Positions 35,416 to 44,398 of a stretch of DNA of 64,000 bases are shown in pieces. The notes beneath the pieces are model-generated. The model was not told where the DNA came from. It was given only the letters and a program-made list of their open reading frames with translations, and did no database searches. The stretch's first letter is position 1. Every line of letters begins with the position of its first letter. This stretch comes from Croceimicrobium hydrocarbonivorans (lineage in GTDB: Bacteria; Bacteroidota; Bacteroidia; Flavobacteriales; Schleiferiaceae), in contig NZ_CP060139.1 of the NCBI RefSeq assembly GCF_014524565.1, forward strand, positions 310,001 through 374,000, in the 5' to 3' direction. Position numbers and translations under genes: made by a program.

Positions 35416-37283
35416 CAGGCAATTTCTCTCCTTTGATCGGTATTCTTAAACTCAATTTTGAAACAGGCCCCATCCCGGTATTCGTACGCTACCCTGCCAT
35501 ACAATTGCCTACTTAAACGCTTTATCAAGCGTAAGCCCAAGCTACGACTCTTCTCCCAGTCCATACCTTCGGGTAGGCCATTTCCTCCATCACAAAATTC
35601 TAAATAATAATGATCATCCCGAGGAATTAAACGAATAATTAGATGAAGCTCTCCCTCATTATCCTGACCGTATTTATAAGCATTGGTCACCAATTCATTC
35701 AAGATCAATCCCAAAGGAACCGCCGTGTCAATATCCATCATCAATTGCCCTTCCGGTAAATCATATTCACATTGGGCTTGCTTTTCCTGCATAGCTCCAT
35801 TCTGCTCAATGAGCTTGAGGATAAAGTCCTTGATATCAATCAGGCTCAAATCTTCATTCTGATAGAGCTTTTGGTGAATTAAGGCCATGGCCTTTACCCG
35901 CGATTGTCCATCCTCAACCGCAATTAAAGCCTTGGGATCGGAAATCGCCGAAGACTGTAAATCCAAGAGACTGCTAATCACCTGTAGGTTGTTCTTCACC
36001 CGATGGTGAATCTCCTTCAACAAGATTTCGCGCTCCTCATTTTGCTGACTAATCACCGCATTCGACTTTTCCAGCTCCTGTAAAGAGCGGTTCTTTTGGC
36101 GATAAAGGCGGTAGCTATTCATTCCAAAGGAGATAATCAATAAACCCGCACCCGATAAGATATAGATGATCAATTCCTGGGTACGCGCCAGTTCTTCTTG
36201 CTGCTGATTGGTCTGACTTAAAAACTCAATTTGGGCTTCCTGCTTACCACTTTCGTATTTGGTTTGCAGTTCGGTTATCACCTTTTGCTGCTCAATATTG
36301 TAGAGGGAATCATTGAGATCAATAAAGGCCTTGGCATAGTGAATAGCTTGCTCAGATTCGCCCAATGCATCGTAAGCCTTGTAGAAAACTTCATTGGCCT
36401 TGCGCATCTGATGTAGAAAATCCAGCTCCTCGGCCAGGCTATAGCTTTGCTTGGCATACTCAATGGCCCGGTACAATTCCCTTCGGCCTATGCTATCGCG
36501 CTCAGCGCCCATCACCAAATTAACCACCGCTAGATTTACGTAAATGAATACCTTAAAGCGTTGTCGGCCATCCGGCGGATAGGAGTTCAGGGATTTTAAG
36601 AATTCGGCCTCCGCAGCCCGCAGCTTATTCTGTTTTAGATAGATCAGGCCAACATAGGTAGGATAAATAGCAATATAGGATTCATGGCCCAAGGCGGTAT
36701 ACCAATCCAAAGCCAGATCGTAATATACCTTGGCCGAATCGTATAAACCAAATTCATAGAGTAAGCCTCCAATTTGGTAAAAACGCATGGCAGCGCGATT
36801 ACTATCTCCACCTTCTTTGAAATAATCCAGGGCTAATAAAGAATGTTCGATGGCCTTATCAAACTGCTTGAGCTCCTGAAAGCAGACCGCTAAATTCCCA
36901 TGCGACTCCGCCAAAGAGATAGGCCCCAATTGCAAGGAATCTTTGATAGAAAGGGCTTTAAAACTATAGTCATTGGCTTTCTGATAGCGTCCCCGATATT
37001 GATACATGATCCCCAAATAGGTGTAAACATCGGCCAGCTCTTCCGCATTCTTTAATTGACGCGCTAGATTCTCGGCTTCCAAACCATAAAGGATTGCTGA
37101 ATCATTCTGCTCCTGATGTATATAATAACGCATCATATCCTTCACAATAAGCAACTCCTCCTGCGAACCAGGCAGTACATTTTGTCGAGCTGTTTTTAAA
37201 GAATCGAGATCCAGGCTATAAGCTCCAAAGGGAAGTAATAGCAGAGTGAGAATAATGGGGATAAAAAACCGGCGAATAATCAT
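35415..37283 (-). CDS. Secreted-TPR sensor histidine kinase (HisKA_2), 622 aa
   Basis: The best start is ATG 37283, which opens a signal peptide (MIIRRFFIPIILTLLLLPFG); longer starts add 25 residues that break it. Residues about 30-370 are TPR repeats in the periplasm, then a membrane helix (about 378-398; YILSGAGLLIISFGM). The HisKA_2 domain (EIHHRVKNNLQVISSLLDLQ) holds the phospho-accepting His, and a HATPase_c domain follows (NELVTNAYKYG; DGGNGLPEG; SLGLRLIKRL). TPR-HisKA_2 kinases with LytTR partners are typical of Bacteroidota. It is cotranscribed with the regulator gene downstream. Confidence 0.92.
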   Translation of the reverse strand: MIIRRFFIPIILTLLLLPFGAYSLDLDSLKTARQNVLPGSQEELLIVKDMMRYYIHQEQNDSAILYGLEAENLARQLKNAEELADVYTYLGIMYQYRGRYQKANDYSFKALSIKDSLQLGPISLAESHGNLAVCFQELKQFDKAIEHSLLALDYFKEGGDSNRAAMRFYQIGGLLYEFGLYDSAKVYYDLALDWYTALGHESYIAIYPTYVGLIYLKQNKLRAAEAEFLKSLNSYPPDGRQRFKVFIYVNLAVVNLVMGAERDSIGRRELYRAIEYAKQSYSLAEELDFLHQMRKANEVFYKAYDALGESEQAIHYAKAFIDLNDSLYNIEQQKVITELQTKYESGKQEAQIEFLSQTNQQQEELARTQELIIYILSGAGLLIISFGMNSYRLYRQKNRSLQELEKSNAVISQQNEEREILLKEIHHRVKNNLQVISSLLDLQSSAISDPKALIAVEDGQSRVKAMALIHQKLYQNEDLSLIDIKDFILKLIEQNGAMQEKQAQCEYDLPEGQLMMDIDTAVPLGLILNELVTNAYKYGQDNEGELHLIIRLIPRDDHYYLEFCDGGNGLPEGMDWEKSRSLGLRLIKRLSRQLYGRVAYEYRDGACFKIEFKNTDQRREIA

Positions 37284-37495
37284 GTTCTCCACAAATGTAA
37301 AGGGAATTAAGGAAAACTGAGAAGGCATTGCTTTAATGCCAAGCATTTTATATCTCAAGATCGGTGAATTTAATCCTGATACTTCGAGGTACTGAATAAA
37401 AATCAGCTAAAGCTTAAATATTGCTTAATAATCAAGTCTAGCCTGAGCTCCTAAAATGACGCATCTTTATATGTGTAAATTTTAAGGAGAGCCTG

Positions 37496-38317
37496 ATGAT
37501 ACTTTTGATAAATAAGTTTCCGGAATTAGATAAAAAGCTGATCGATTTACTCGAAAGCCTAGAGCCGGAAGAATGGCATAAACAGACCGTAGCCAAGCTT
37601 TGGAATGTTAAAGATGTGGCGGCTCATCTATTGGATGGGAATATTCGAAACCTCTCCATATTGCGAGATGGCTATATGGGCTTAAAGCCCGAAATCAACT
37701 CTTATCAGGACCTCCTCGACTTCCTGAACGGACTTAATGCCGAATGGGTACAAGCCATGAAAAGAGTGAGCCCCTCCCTCTTAATTGATCTTCTAAAACA
37801 TACGGGCAAACCTTTTAATGACTATTACGCCAACCTGGATCCCCATGCCAAAGCGCAATTCTCCGTGGCTTGGGCCGGAGAAGAGGAAAGCAGCAATTGG
37901 ATGCATCTGGCGCGAGAGTACACCGAAAAGTTCTTGCACCAGCAGCAAATCAGAGATGCAACGGGAAGGCAAGGCCTTATGACCGATGAATACTACCTCC
38001 CCTTTTTGGAGGTATGTATGTACGCCCTAGCCCATACCTTAAGAGAGACCCCCATGGAGAAAGGCAGTGTTTTAAAAATGAAAATTGTGGGGGACATTTC
38101 CGGCGAATGGCTCGTTCAATACAATGGCGAAAAATGGCTCAGAATAGAATCAAACCCAGATCTTTCCATAGAAACCGAAGTCCGTATTGACTCCTACGCC
38201 GCCTGGAAACTCTTTTCCAAAAGTCGGAGAGCCAAAGACCTCAGTGATCAGATTGAAATTAGTGGCAATCAGGCTTTGGGCGAGAAAGCCTTAGAGATGG
38301 TGTCTTTTATGGCTTGA
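37496..38317 (+). CDS. DinB-like / maleylpyruvate isomerase N-terminal-domain protein, 273 aa
   Basis: The ATG at 37496 is preceded by a good Shine-Dalgarno site (AAGGAG, 37484-37489). The N-terminal helical bundle has the family's DVAAHLLDGNIR segment, with a His that often binds metal in DinB-like proteins, and two further His/Asp positions around residues 130-150. In other bacteria such proteins act as thiol-dependent isomerases or transferases; here no substrate can be inferred. The C-terminal half has mixed alpha/beta SCP2-like character (WLVQYNGEKWLRIE). It is monocistronic. Confidence 0.78.
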   Translation: MILLINKFPELDKKLIDLLESLEPEEWHKQTVAKLWNVKDVAAHLLDGNIRNLSILRDGYMGLKPEINSYQDLLDFLNGLNAEWVQAMKRVSPSLLIDLLKHTGKPFNDYYANLDPHAKAQFSVAWAGEEESSNWMHLAREYTEKFLHQQQIRDATGRQGLMTDEYYLPFLEVCMYALAHTLRETPMEKGSVLKMKIVGDISGEWLVQYNGEKWLRIESNPDLSIETEVRIDSYAAWKLFSKSRRAKDLSDQIEISGNQALGEKALEMVSFMA

Positions 38318-38360
38318 TAAAATTTCTATCATCAAATTATCGCCCTAAATCCCTAAGGCA

Positions 38361-38390
38361 TTGCTAAGATACCAACAATTGGTATATTTG
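38361..38390 (+). promoter_or_regulatory. Promoter and operator of the ParDE pair
   Basis: TTG (38361-38363) and TATATTTG (38383-38390) match the Bacteroidota consensus exactly with a 19-nt spacer. Between and overlapping them, ATACCAA (38369-38375) and TTGGTAT (38379-38385) form a perfect inverted repeat with CAA in the centre, typical of an autoregulatory antitoxin operator. The ATG of the antitoxin at 38394 starts only 4 nt after the -7 box, so the transcript would be leaderless or nearly so. Confidence 0.72.
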
Positions 38391-38393
38391 AAT

Positions 38394-38648
38394 ATGTCAA
38401 AAAACACTTCAATTTTATTAGGCGATTATTTCAAATCCTTTATTGAAAAACAAATTCAAACCGGAAGGTATAATTCGGCCAGTGAGGTAGTTAGAGCCGC
38501 TTTAAGGGTTTTCGAGCAGGAAGAAGCCCATAAGGTCGCTCTTATCGAGGCGCTTAAGAAAGGGGAGCAATCAGGCTTCACAGAAAATTTCAATCGTGAG
38601 GATTTTCTTAAAAGCATGGAAACCAAACATGCTAAATCTAAATCATGA
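38394..38648 (+). CDS. parD: ParD-family antitoxin (ribbon-helix-helix), 84 aa
   Basis: MSKNTSILLGDYFKSF begins at ATG 38394; an in-frame TTG at 38361 belongs to the promoter and is not used here. The N-terminal ribbon-helix-helix (SILLGDYFKSFIEKQ, then GRYNSASEVVRAALRVFEQEE) binds the operator as a dimer; the C-terminal tail (residues about 50-84) is flexible and should wrap the toxin. Length is normal for ParD. It overlaps the toxin start by 4 nt (ATGA). Autorepression is supported by the palindrome just upstream. Confidence 0.9.
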   Translation: MSKNTSILLGDYFKSFIEKQIQTGRYNSASEVVRAALRVFEQEEAHKVALIEALKKGEQSGFTENFNREDFLKSMETKHAKSKS

Positions 38649-38938
38649 AATTTATCCTCAGTAAGGAGTCCCTTAATGATTTAGAAGAAATTTGGCTCTA
38701 CACATTTAATGAGTGGTCCTTGGAGCAAGCTAACCGCTATTCCAATTTAATACTTGATGAAATTGAGTTCATTGCCAACCACCCAGAATCAGGTGAAGAC
38801 TATAGTCATGTGCGTGAGTGTTATTTTAAGGCAAGGATAAAATCACATTTCATCTTTTATAAAATCAATCCTAAAAAAGCTGAACTCGAAATAATTAGGA
38901 TTCTTCACCAAAGAATGGATCTTGAAAACAGACTCTAG
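38645..38938 (+). CDS. parE: ParE-family toxin, 97 aa
   Basis: The RelE/ParE-fold sequence is MKFILSKESLNDLEEIWLYT, then HPESGEDY and ECYFKARIKSHFIFYKI, with RILHQRMDL at the end; this is the ParE signature. ParE proteins inhibit DNA gyrase in known members, but the target cannot be told from sequence. Length is typical. It is coupled to the antitoxin by the ATGA overlap and ends convergently with the methyltransferase gene (4-bp overlap). Confidence 0.9.
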   Translation: MKFILSKESLNDLEEIWLYTFNEWSLEQANRYSNLILDEIEFIANHPESGEDYSHVRECYFKARIKSHFIFYKINPKKAELEIIRILHQRMDLENRL

Positions 38939-39540
38939 TCTTTGACCACCTTATAGGCTTTAAACCGCACTACTTCTCCCAAACCTTGATGTCCGGGACC
39001 CTCATCTAATTGATAGCGTTTTATCTCGCTCTGGCGGATTTGCAATTCCGAAAAGTCAGCTTCCAGCATTTCTGGATTGTAGAGCATTTCCGGGTTCTTA
39101 GGTCCTCCTGATTGGAATTCCAACTGACCCGGTGCAAAGGCTTCTAACCAAATTTCTCCGCCGGGTTTTAGCAAATCTGCATATTGTTGATGTAGCTCCT
39201 TTCTAAATTCTGCCGGAAAATGGGCGTAGATCAAAGCAATTACATCAAAGCGAAGCTCACTTTTAAATTCGCGGGCATCGCAAATTTCATAGTGCAATTC
39301 TACTCCCTGTTCTTCGGCGAGCTCTAAAGCTTTGGCTCGACCTCTTTCGGATTGATCGAAGGCATAAACCTCCCAACCTAATTTAGCCGCATAAACCGCA
39401 TTACGCCCCTCCCCTTCGGCAGGAAACAAAAGTCGCCCCGGAGGACGACTTTCTAATAAGAGTTGAAGAAAGCGATTGGGCTTTAAGCCATAGTGATAAT
39501 CGCTTTCCTGATATTTCTGATTCCAGAATTCTGCTTGCAT
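38935..39540 (-). CDS. Class I SAM-dependent methyltransferase, 201 aa
   Basis: Start at ATG 39540, whose A is the last base of the upstream stop (TAATG); an alternative ATG at 39561 adds seven residues. Motif I is visible as LLFPAEGEGRNAVYAAKLG, followed by the second-strand acidic EVYAFDQSERG, the ALIYAHFPAEF and LLKPGGEIWLEAF segments. This is the TehB/TPMT-like type found in Bacteroidota. Substrate unknown. Coupling to the persulfide dioxygenase gene hints at a link to sulfur or thiol chemistry, which is inference. It shares a 4-bp convergent overlap with parE. Confidence 0.85.
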   Translation of the reverse strand: MQAEFWNQKYQESDYHYGLKPNRFLQLLLESRPPGRLLFPAEGEGRNAVYAAKLGWEVYAFDQSERGRAKALELAEEQGVELHYEICDAREFKSELRFDVIALIYAHFPAEFRKELHQQYADLLKPGGEIWLEAFAPGQLEFQSGGPKNPEMLYNPEMLEADFSELQIRQSEIKRYQLDEGPGHQGLGEVVRFKAYKVVKD

Positions 39541-40952
39541 TATTTCAAAGTCGATGGACAAACATAGTCCGTAACAATGAATCCTGCATTTTTGATCGCA
39601 TGGAATCCACCTTTGATATCGATGATATTATGGTATCCACGAGATTTTAAAATGGAAGAAGCAATTACCGAACGATAGCCACCTGCACAGTGTACGTAGA
39701 AGGTTTCATCCTTAGGGAATTCGGCCATCTTGGAATTGATAAAATCCAAAGGAATGTTCAAGGCATTTTCCACATGCTCCGCTTCGTATTCAGAATACTT
39801 ACGTACATCCACCACGGGCAATTTCTCCTGCTCTAAGCGATGGTGGGCTTCGGTAGCAGGAATGGATTCAATTTGATCCACTTCTTTTCCATCAGCTTTC
39901 CAGGCTTCGATTCCACCTTTTAGGTATCCCAAAACTTTATCAAATCCTACCCGAGCTAAACGAGTTACGGTTTCTTCTTCGCGTCCTTCAGGGCAAACCA
40001 ATAAGAGCTTCTGATTTACATCAGCGATTACAGATCCTACCCAGGGAGCGAAATTGTCATCAATTCCAATAAAGATGGAAGAAGGAATATGGCCTAGTAC
40101 AAAGTCATTCTGGTGACGAACATCCAAAACAATGGCTTCACTTTCCTCGGCCGCTACTTCAAATTCGGCTGGACTTAAAGCACGGGTTCCCATGTGTAAA
40201 ACCTCATCGATGCTGCTGTATCCTTCCTTGTTCATTTTCACATTGGCTGGGAAATATGCAGGAGGAGGTAATAATCCATCGGTAACTTCTTTAATGAACT
40301 CTTCGCGAGTCATATCAGCACGCAAGGCATAGTTCACCTTCTTCTGGTTACCAAGGGTATCCACGGTTTCCTTCATCATATTCTTACCGCAGGCAGAACC
40401 CGCACCATGACCAGGATATACAATTACCTCATCAGCCAAAGGCATGATTTTCTCACGCAGGCTATCGAAGAGTAAGCTGGCTAATTCTTCTTGAGTAAGG
40501 TTCGCAGCTTTTTGAGCGAGGTCAGGACGACCCACATCACCCAGGAATAAGGTATCACCAGAGTAAATAGAGTGATCTTTTCCATTAGCATCTTTCAGCA
40601 AATAGGTAGTACTCTCCATGGTATGGCCAGGAGTGTGAAGTACTTTAATACTCAAATCCCCTACTTTCAAAATTTCACCATCTTCGGCTACATGCGCATC
40701 GAAGCTTGGCTTAGCGGTAGGACCGTAAACGATGGTAGCTCCGGTTTTCTCGGCCAAAGTAAGGTGACCACTCACAAAGTCGGCATGGAAGTGAGTTTCG
40801 AGGATGTACTTGATTTTAGCACCATCCTGCTCTGCGCGATCGATATAAGGTTGTACCTCACGCAGGGGGTCAATAATTACAGCTTCTCCATTACTTTCAA
40901 TGTAGTAAGCACCGTGGGCTAAACAGCCTGTATATATTTGATCTATGTTCAT
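39540..40952 (-). CDS. CstB-like persulfide dioxygenase with two rhodanese domains, 470 aa
   Basis: The N-terminal metallo-beta-lactamase domain (residues 1-245) has iron-binding THFHADFVSGH (His54, His56, Asp58), YSGDTLFLGDVGRPDL and YPGHGAG. Two rhodanese domains follow: the first (about 260-355) has LLVCPEGREEE in the active-site loop, and the second (about 365-465) has the typical active-site CAGGYRS. This MBL-RHD-rhodanese order is that of CstB. Known activity: glutathione or other thiol persulfide plus O2 to sulfite, and thiosulfate by sulfur transfer. It is part of the sulfide cluster with TauE and SQR. Confidence 0.88.
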   Translation of the reverse strand: MNIDQIYTGCLAHGAYYIESNGEAVIIDPLREVQPYIDRAEQDGAKIKYILETHFHADFVSGHLTLAEKTGATIVYGPTAKPSFDAHVAEDGEILKVGDLSIKVLHTPGHTMESTTYLLKDANGKDHSIYSGDTLFLGDVGRPDLAQKAANLTQEELASLLFDSLREKIMPLADEVIVYPGHGAGSACGKNMMKETVDTLGNQKKVNYALRADMTREEFIKEVTDGLLPPPAYFPANVKMNKEGYSSIDEVLHMGTRALSPAEFEVAAEESEAIVLDVRHQNDFVLGHIPSSIFIGIDDNFAPWVGSVIADVNQKLLLVCPEGREEETVTRLARVGFDKVLGYLKGGIEAWKADGKEVDQIESIPATEAHHRLEQEKLPVVDVRKYSEYEAEHVENALNIPLDFINSKMAEFPKDETFYVHCAGGYRSVIASSILKSRGYHNIIDIKGGFHAIKNAGFIVTDYVCPSTLK

Positions 40953-40962
40953 TGTTTATTGA

Positions 40963-41004
40963 GTTTAGATATTAGAGTTTAGACGTTAGATTTTAGACTT
41001 TAGA
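40963..41004. repeat. Three tandem 14-bp repeats between tauE and cstB-like genes
   Basis: Units GTTTAGATATTAGA (40963), GTTTAGACGTTAGA (40977) and TTTTAGACTTTAGA (40991) are exactly in phase with 1-3 changes. The third overlaps the TauE stop codon. This is consistent with an AT-rich intergenic tandem repeat; a protein-binding role is possible but not shown. Confidence 0.75.
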
Positions 41005-41791
41005 GTATGGTTTCTTTTAAGAGGATGAAGATTCCCATTAAAAGTACGAACCATCCGAATCCCTTTTTAAGGGCGGTGGGTTTCACAAATTTAGTGGCGT
41101 AAATCCCTAGGAACATCCCAATGAAGGAGAATCCTGTAAAGAAGAGTAAGAAATTCCAATCGATTTCCTGGCCGGAGCCCAAATCTCCGAGGAAGCCAAT
41201 CAGGCTCTTTATAGCAATAATAACAAGTGAAGTGCCCACCGCTACTTTCATTCGCAAACCTACCAACAACACGAGGGCGGGCACTATCAGAAATCCTCCA
41301 CCAGCCCCAACGAGGCCAGTGACAACTCCTACAATTGTCCCTTCCAGGACTACCAACACAATATTTAAATGCTTCTTTTCTGCTTCATCACTTTCCTTGC
41401 GACCTTTAATCATGGAATAGGCCGCGAGTAACATCACAATCGCAAAGAAGACCATTATGGCTATTTGCTTCGTGAAATGGAAATCGCCTACTGTAAACAG
41501 TTCTTCAGGAATGGCGGGCACCAAAAAACGACGGGTTAAGAAAACCGCCAATAAGGAAGGGGCGGCGAAGATTAAACCGGTTTTCCAGTCCACCAGAGAT
41601 TCCATGCTCTTGCGGATTCCCCCTAAAACCGAAGTTGAACCAACTACAAATAAGGAGTAGGCAGTGGCAAGCACAGGCTCAATACCTAAAACATATACCA
41701 AAATAGGTACTGTTAATATTGATCCTCCACCTCCTAAAAGGCCCAGGGTAAATCCCATTAAAATGGCTAATACAAATCCTAAAATTTCCAT
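41000..41791 (-). CDS. tauE-like: TauE/SafE-family sulfite exporter, 263 aa
   Basis: Eight or so hydrophobic helices are visible, with the family's internal pseudo-repeat GFTLGLLGGGGSILTVPILV near residues 14-33 and GVVTGLVGAGGGFLIVPALV near residues 154-173. Known members move sulfite, sulfonates or related anions outward in the plasma membrane. In this operon, it would export the sulfite made by the persulfide dioxygenase encoded next. Length is normal. It follows the SQR gene by 94 bp; the tandem repeat begins at its stop. Confidence 0.9.
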   Translation of the reverse strand: MEILGFVLAILMGFTLGLLGGGGSILTVPILVYVLGIEPVLATAYSLFVVGSTSVLGGIRKSMESLVDWKTGLIFAAPSLLAVFLTRRFLVPAIPEELFTVGDFHFTKQIAIMVFFAIVMLLAAYSMIKGRKESDEAEKKHLNIVLVVLEGTIVGVVTGLVGAGGGFLIVPALVLLVGLRMKVAVGTSLVIIAIKSLIGFLGDLGSGQEIDWNFLLFFTGFSFIGMFLGIYATKFVKPTALKKGFGWFVLLMGIFILLKETIL

Positions 41792-41885
41792 GCGACAAAG
41801 GTGCGCGATTGCTCAAATTGCTGGAGTAACATCCGTCACTCAAATGGCTGCCCTTATAAAGTTATAAAGGTCTTTGATTAAAGGC

Positions 41886-43148
41886 TTAGACCTTTTGCCC
41901 CTTTAACATCTTATTCCAATACAAATAAGGCAGGCCGTATTTCTTTAACATATACAAGCGCCAATGTTCTCTCGATGAGTCCTTTATCAGCATTTGCTTC
42001 AATTTTGGATCCGGCGTAAAATTGCCTTCATAGTCGAATTCCGCCAGAGTCATTTTTCCATATCCCGTAACTAAGGGGCAAGAGGAATAGCCTTTATAAC
42101 TACTGTCGTTGGCCGCCTGATTATTAATCAATGAAAGTAAATTTCCAACCACCACCGGCACTTGTTTACGGATGGCGGCGCCGGTTTTAGCGGTGGGCAA
42201 AGCTGCCACATCTCCTAAGCCGAATACATTTGAATACTTCTTATGCTGAAGGGAATTAATGTCTACATCCAGCCAGCCAGCGGCATTCACTAAATCGGAT
42301 TCTCGTACAAATTGTGGTGCCTGCTGAGGCGGCGCAATATGCAACATATCATAAGGCATTTTGATGGTCATATCGCCATGCATCTCTTCGCCAATAGTAT
42401 TGCCCTCATTCACCACACATTGATTCTCCTCGGGATGAACGCTCTTAAAGGTGATCACCCGATTTTCGTGATCAATAGACTCAGGGGCATAAAAGGGTTT
42501 AAAGTGAATTCCGTAACGATCGATCACATGCATTAAGGTGCGACGGATTTCCGGCACCCCAAAGATCACCGAACCGGGAGTTGCAAAAACCACTTCACTT
42601 TTATCCAATAGGCCTTTCTTACGGAGATAGTCGGCGGCGAGGTAAGCGATTTTCTGCGGAGCCCCTCCACATTTAATGGGCGTGGTGGGCTGTGTAAAGA
42701 TTGCATTGCCCCCTTTAAAATTGCGTAGTACCTCCCAGGTATGCTCGGGATCGGTGTAATTGCTGCAAACCACACCCTTGCCTAAGGATTCTTTTAAACC
42801 CGGGATAAGCTCCGGAGCCATAACCAAGCCGGGAGCCACCACCAGAAAATCGTAAGTCAAACTGCCATTCTCGGCGGTATCTACTTTATTCTCCTCGGCA
42901 TGAATGGCGGTGGCCTTGTCCTTTATCCACTTCACCCCATTGGGCATAACCGAGGCCATGCTTCGGGCAGTTTTGGATAATTTAAAATCACCAGCTCCCA
43001 CTAAGGTCCATGCAGGTTGATAGTAGTGCATATCTGAGGGATCAACAATCGCGATATCCAATTTTGAATTGGCTTTTAAGAGTTGAGCCGCGGTCATAAT
43101 GCCTGCCGTTCCTCCACCGATAATAACAATTTGAAATGCGTTTTTCAT
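41886..43148 (-). CDS. sqr: Sulfide:quinone oxidoreductase, SQRDL-like, 420 aa
   Basis: Start ATG 43148 (three residues shorter than another ATG at 43157). The N-terminal FAD-binding motif is GGGTAG (residues 11-16). Two catalytic-type Cys are visible: IKCGGAPQK and SSCPLVTGYGKMTLAEFDY, as in the mitochondrial SQRDL type. The YYQPAWTLVGAG region also matches. It oxidises sulfide to a persulfide and passes electrons to quinone at the cytoplasmic membrane surface. It heads the sulfide operon (SQR, TauE, CstB-like, methyltransferase). Confidence 0.92.
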   Translation of the reverse strand: MKNAFQIVIIGGGTAGIMTAAQLLKANSKLDIAIVDPSDMHYYQPAWTLVGAGDFKLSKTARSMASVMPNGVKWIKDKATAIHAEENKVDTAENGSLTYDFLVVAPGLVMAPELIPGLKESLGKGVVCSNYTDPEHTWEVLRNFKGGNAIFTQPTTPIKCGGAPQKIAYLAADYLRKKGLLDKSEVVFATPGSVIFGVPEIRRTLMHVIDRYGIHFKPFYAPESIDHENRVITFKSVHPEENQCVVNEGNTIGEEMHGDMTIKMPYDMLHIAPPQQAPQFVRESDLVNAAGWLDVDINSLQHKKYSNVFGLGDVAALPTAKTGAAIRKQVPVVVGNLLSLINNQAANDSSYKGYSSCPLVTGYGKMTLAEFDYEGNFTPDPKLKQMLIKDSSREHWRLYMLKKYGLPYLYWNKMLKGQKV

Positions 43149-43370
43149 AATATCCATATTGGTTCTAGCCTGTGATATTATTAAAAGCTTAAATCTATTT
43201 TGGTGATAATTGACACTAAGACCCTCTCTATCAAGCTGAAAAGCGCACCCTTTCTATAAAGCTTCCAAAGGACTTTACATTTCTAATGAGCAAGTATGAG
43301 GACCTATATTCCCCTGAACCGGAATTCGTAATAGCAAACTTGTTTATTATTGCAGGCAAAATTGACCAAC

Positions 43371-44336
43371 ATGAGAAAAACCTTAATCGGCCTGAGCCTT
43401 CTGCTTTTGGCTGCAAGCAATGTAAAAGCCAGCGACTCGCTTAGCACAGCGGTGGACAGCACGGCGCTCGACAGCATCAGCATGCAGTTTATTGATGAGA
43501 TCAATGCTTATTTCAAATTCAAGGATAGCTTGGATAATGCCCTGAACTTCGAATTGGGCAGCATCCAATTAGGTGATGATCTAGCTACCTTAAATGTGCC
43601 TTCTAATTTTATGTATCTGGGCAAAAGCCAGTCTATTCAAGTGCTGACGGATGTTTGGGGAAATCCTCCGGATCAAAGTGTATTGGGAATGATGATCCCT
43701 AAAAACACCAGTGTTTTAGATGATAGCACCTACGCCATTATCATAAGCTATAGCGAAGAAGGCTATGTGGACGATGAGGACGCGGAAGACCTGGATTATG
43801 ATGAATTGATGGAAACCATGCAAGGGGATGCTCAGGAAGCCAATCCCATGCGTATTCAACAAGGTTATCCCAGTATTGAAGTAATTGGCTGGGCCGCTGC
43901 TCCCTTTTACGATTCAGAGAACAAGAAATTACACTGGGCCAAAGAGCTCTCTTTCGATCATGACAGTGCCCATACCTTAAACTACAATGTGCGGATTTTA
44001 GGTCGCCGTGGTTATTTGGAATTAAACTTCATCAGCGACTTGCAGATGTTAGATCAAATTAAAGCGGAAATGCCCGAAATCTTACCCGCCGTTAACTTTA
44101 ATGAGGGAAATCGTTACAGCGATTTTAATCCGGATATGGACAAGGTGGCGGCCTATGGTATTGGCGGCTTAATTGCCGGAAAGGTTTTGGCAAAAGCCGG
44201 ACTCTTTGTACTCCTGGCTAAGTTCTGGAAGATTATCGCTGTAGGTGCGGTAGCCCTTTTCGCAGGTATTCGCAAGTTTATGGGCGGCAAGAAAAATGAG
44301 CCTGTAAATACTATCGACAAATCTGAGGAGGCCTAA
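43371..44336 (+). CDS. DUF2167-like membrane-anchored secreted protein, 321 aa
   Basis: ATG 43371 starts a signal peptide (MRKTLIGLSLLLLAASNVKA); a TTG at 43350 is less likely. After an acidic linker come segments typical of the DUF2167 group: VPSNFMYLG near 75-85, the long acidic run YVDDEDAEDLDYDEL, and EVIGWAAAPFYDSENKKLHW. A hydrophobic C-terminal region (about 265-305; KVLAKAGLFVLLAKFWKIIA) anchors it in the membrane. The function of this family is unknown. It is divergent to SQR (213 bp apart), and a strong terminator follows. Confidence 0.78.
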   Translation: MRKTLIGLSLLLLAASNVKASDSLSTAVDSTALDSISMQFIDEINAYFKFKDSLDNALNFELGSIQLGDDLATLNVPSNFMYLGKSQSIQVLTDVWGNPPDQSVLGMMIPKNTSVLDDSTYAIIISYSEEGYVDDEDAEDLDYDELMETMQGDAQEANPMRIQQGYPSIEVIGWAAAPFYDSENKKLHWAKELSFDHDSAHTLNYNVRILGRRGYLELNFISDLQMLDQIKAEMPEILPAVNFNEGNRYSDFNPDMDKVAAYGIGGLIAGKVLAKAGLFVLLAKFWKIIAVGAVALFAGIRKFMGGKKNEPVNTIDKSEEA

Positions 44337-44355
44337 TTTCCTCAATTCAAATAGT

Positions 44356-44398
44356 AAAGGTGTAGCATTATTCCGCTTGGAAATGCTGCACCTTTTTT
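44356..44398 (+). terminator. Strong rho-independent terminator
   Basis: AAAGGTGTAGCATT (44356-44369) pairs with AATGCTGCACCTTT (44382-44395) in a 14-bp stem with one G-U pair, followed by T6. It lies just after the DUF2167-like gene and contains the stop of the convergent TPR gene. Confidence 0.85.

Noticed and set aside
38361..38393. Longer parD from a TTG start at 38361
   Set aside because: The segment is the promoter and operator; ParD proteins start at the MSKNTS position.
40963..41004. CRISPR-like repeat
   Set aside because: Three adjoining 14-bp units with no spacers; it is a simple tandem repeat.
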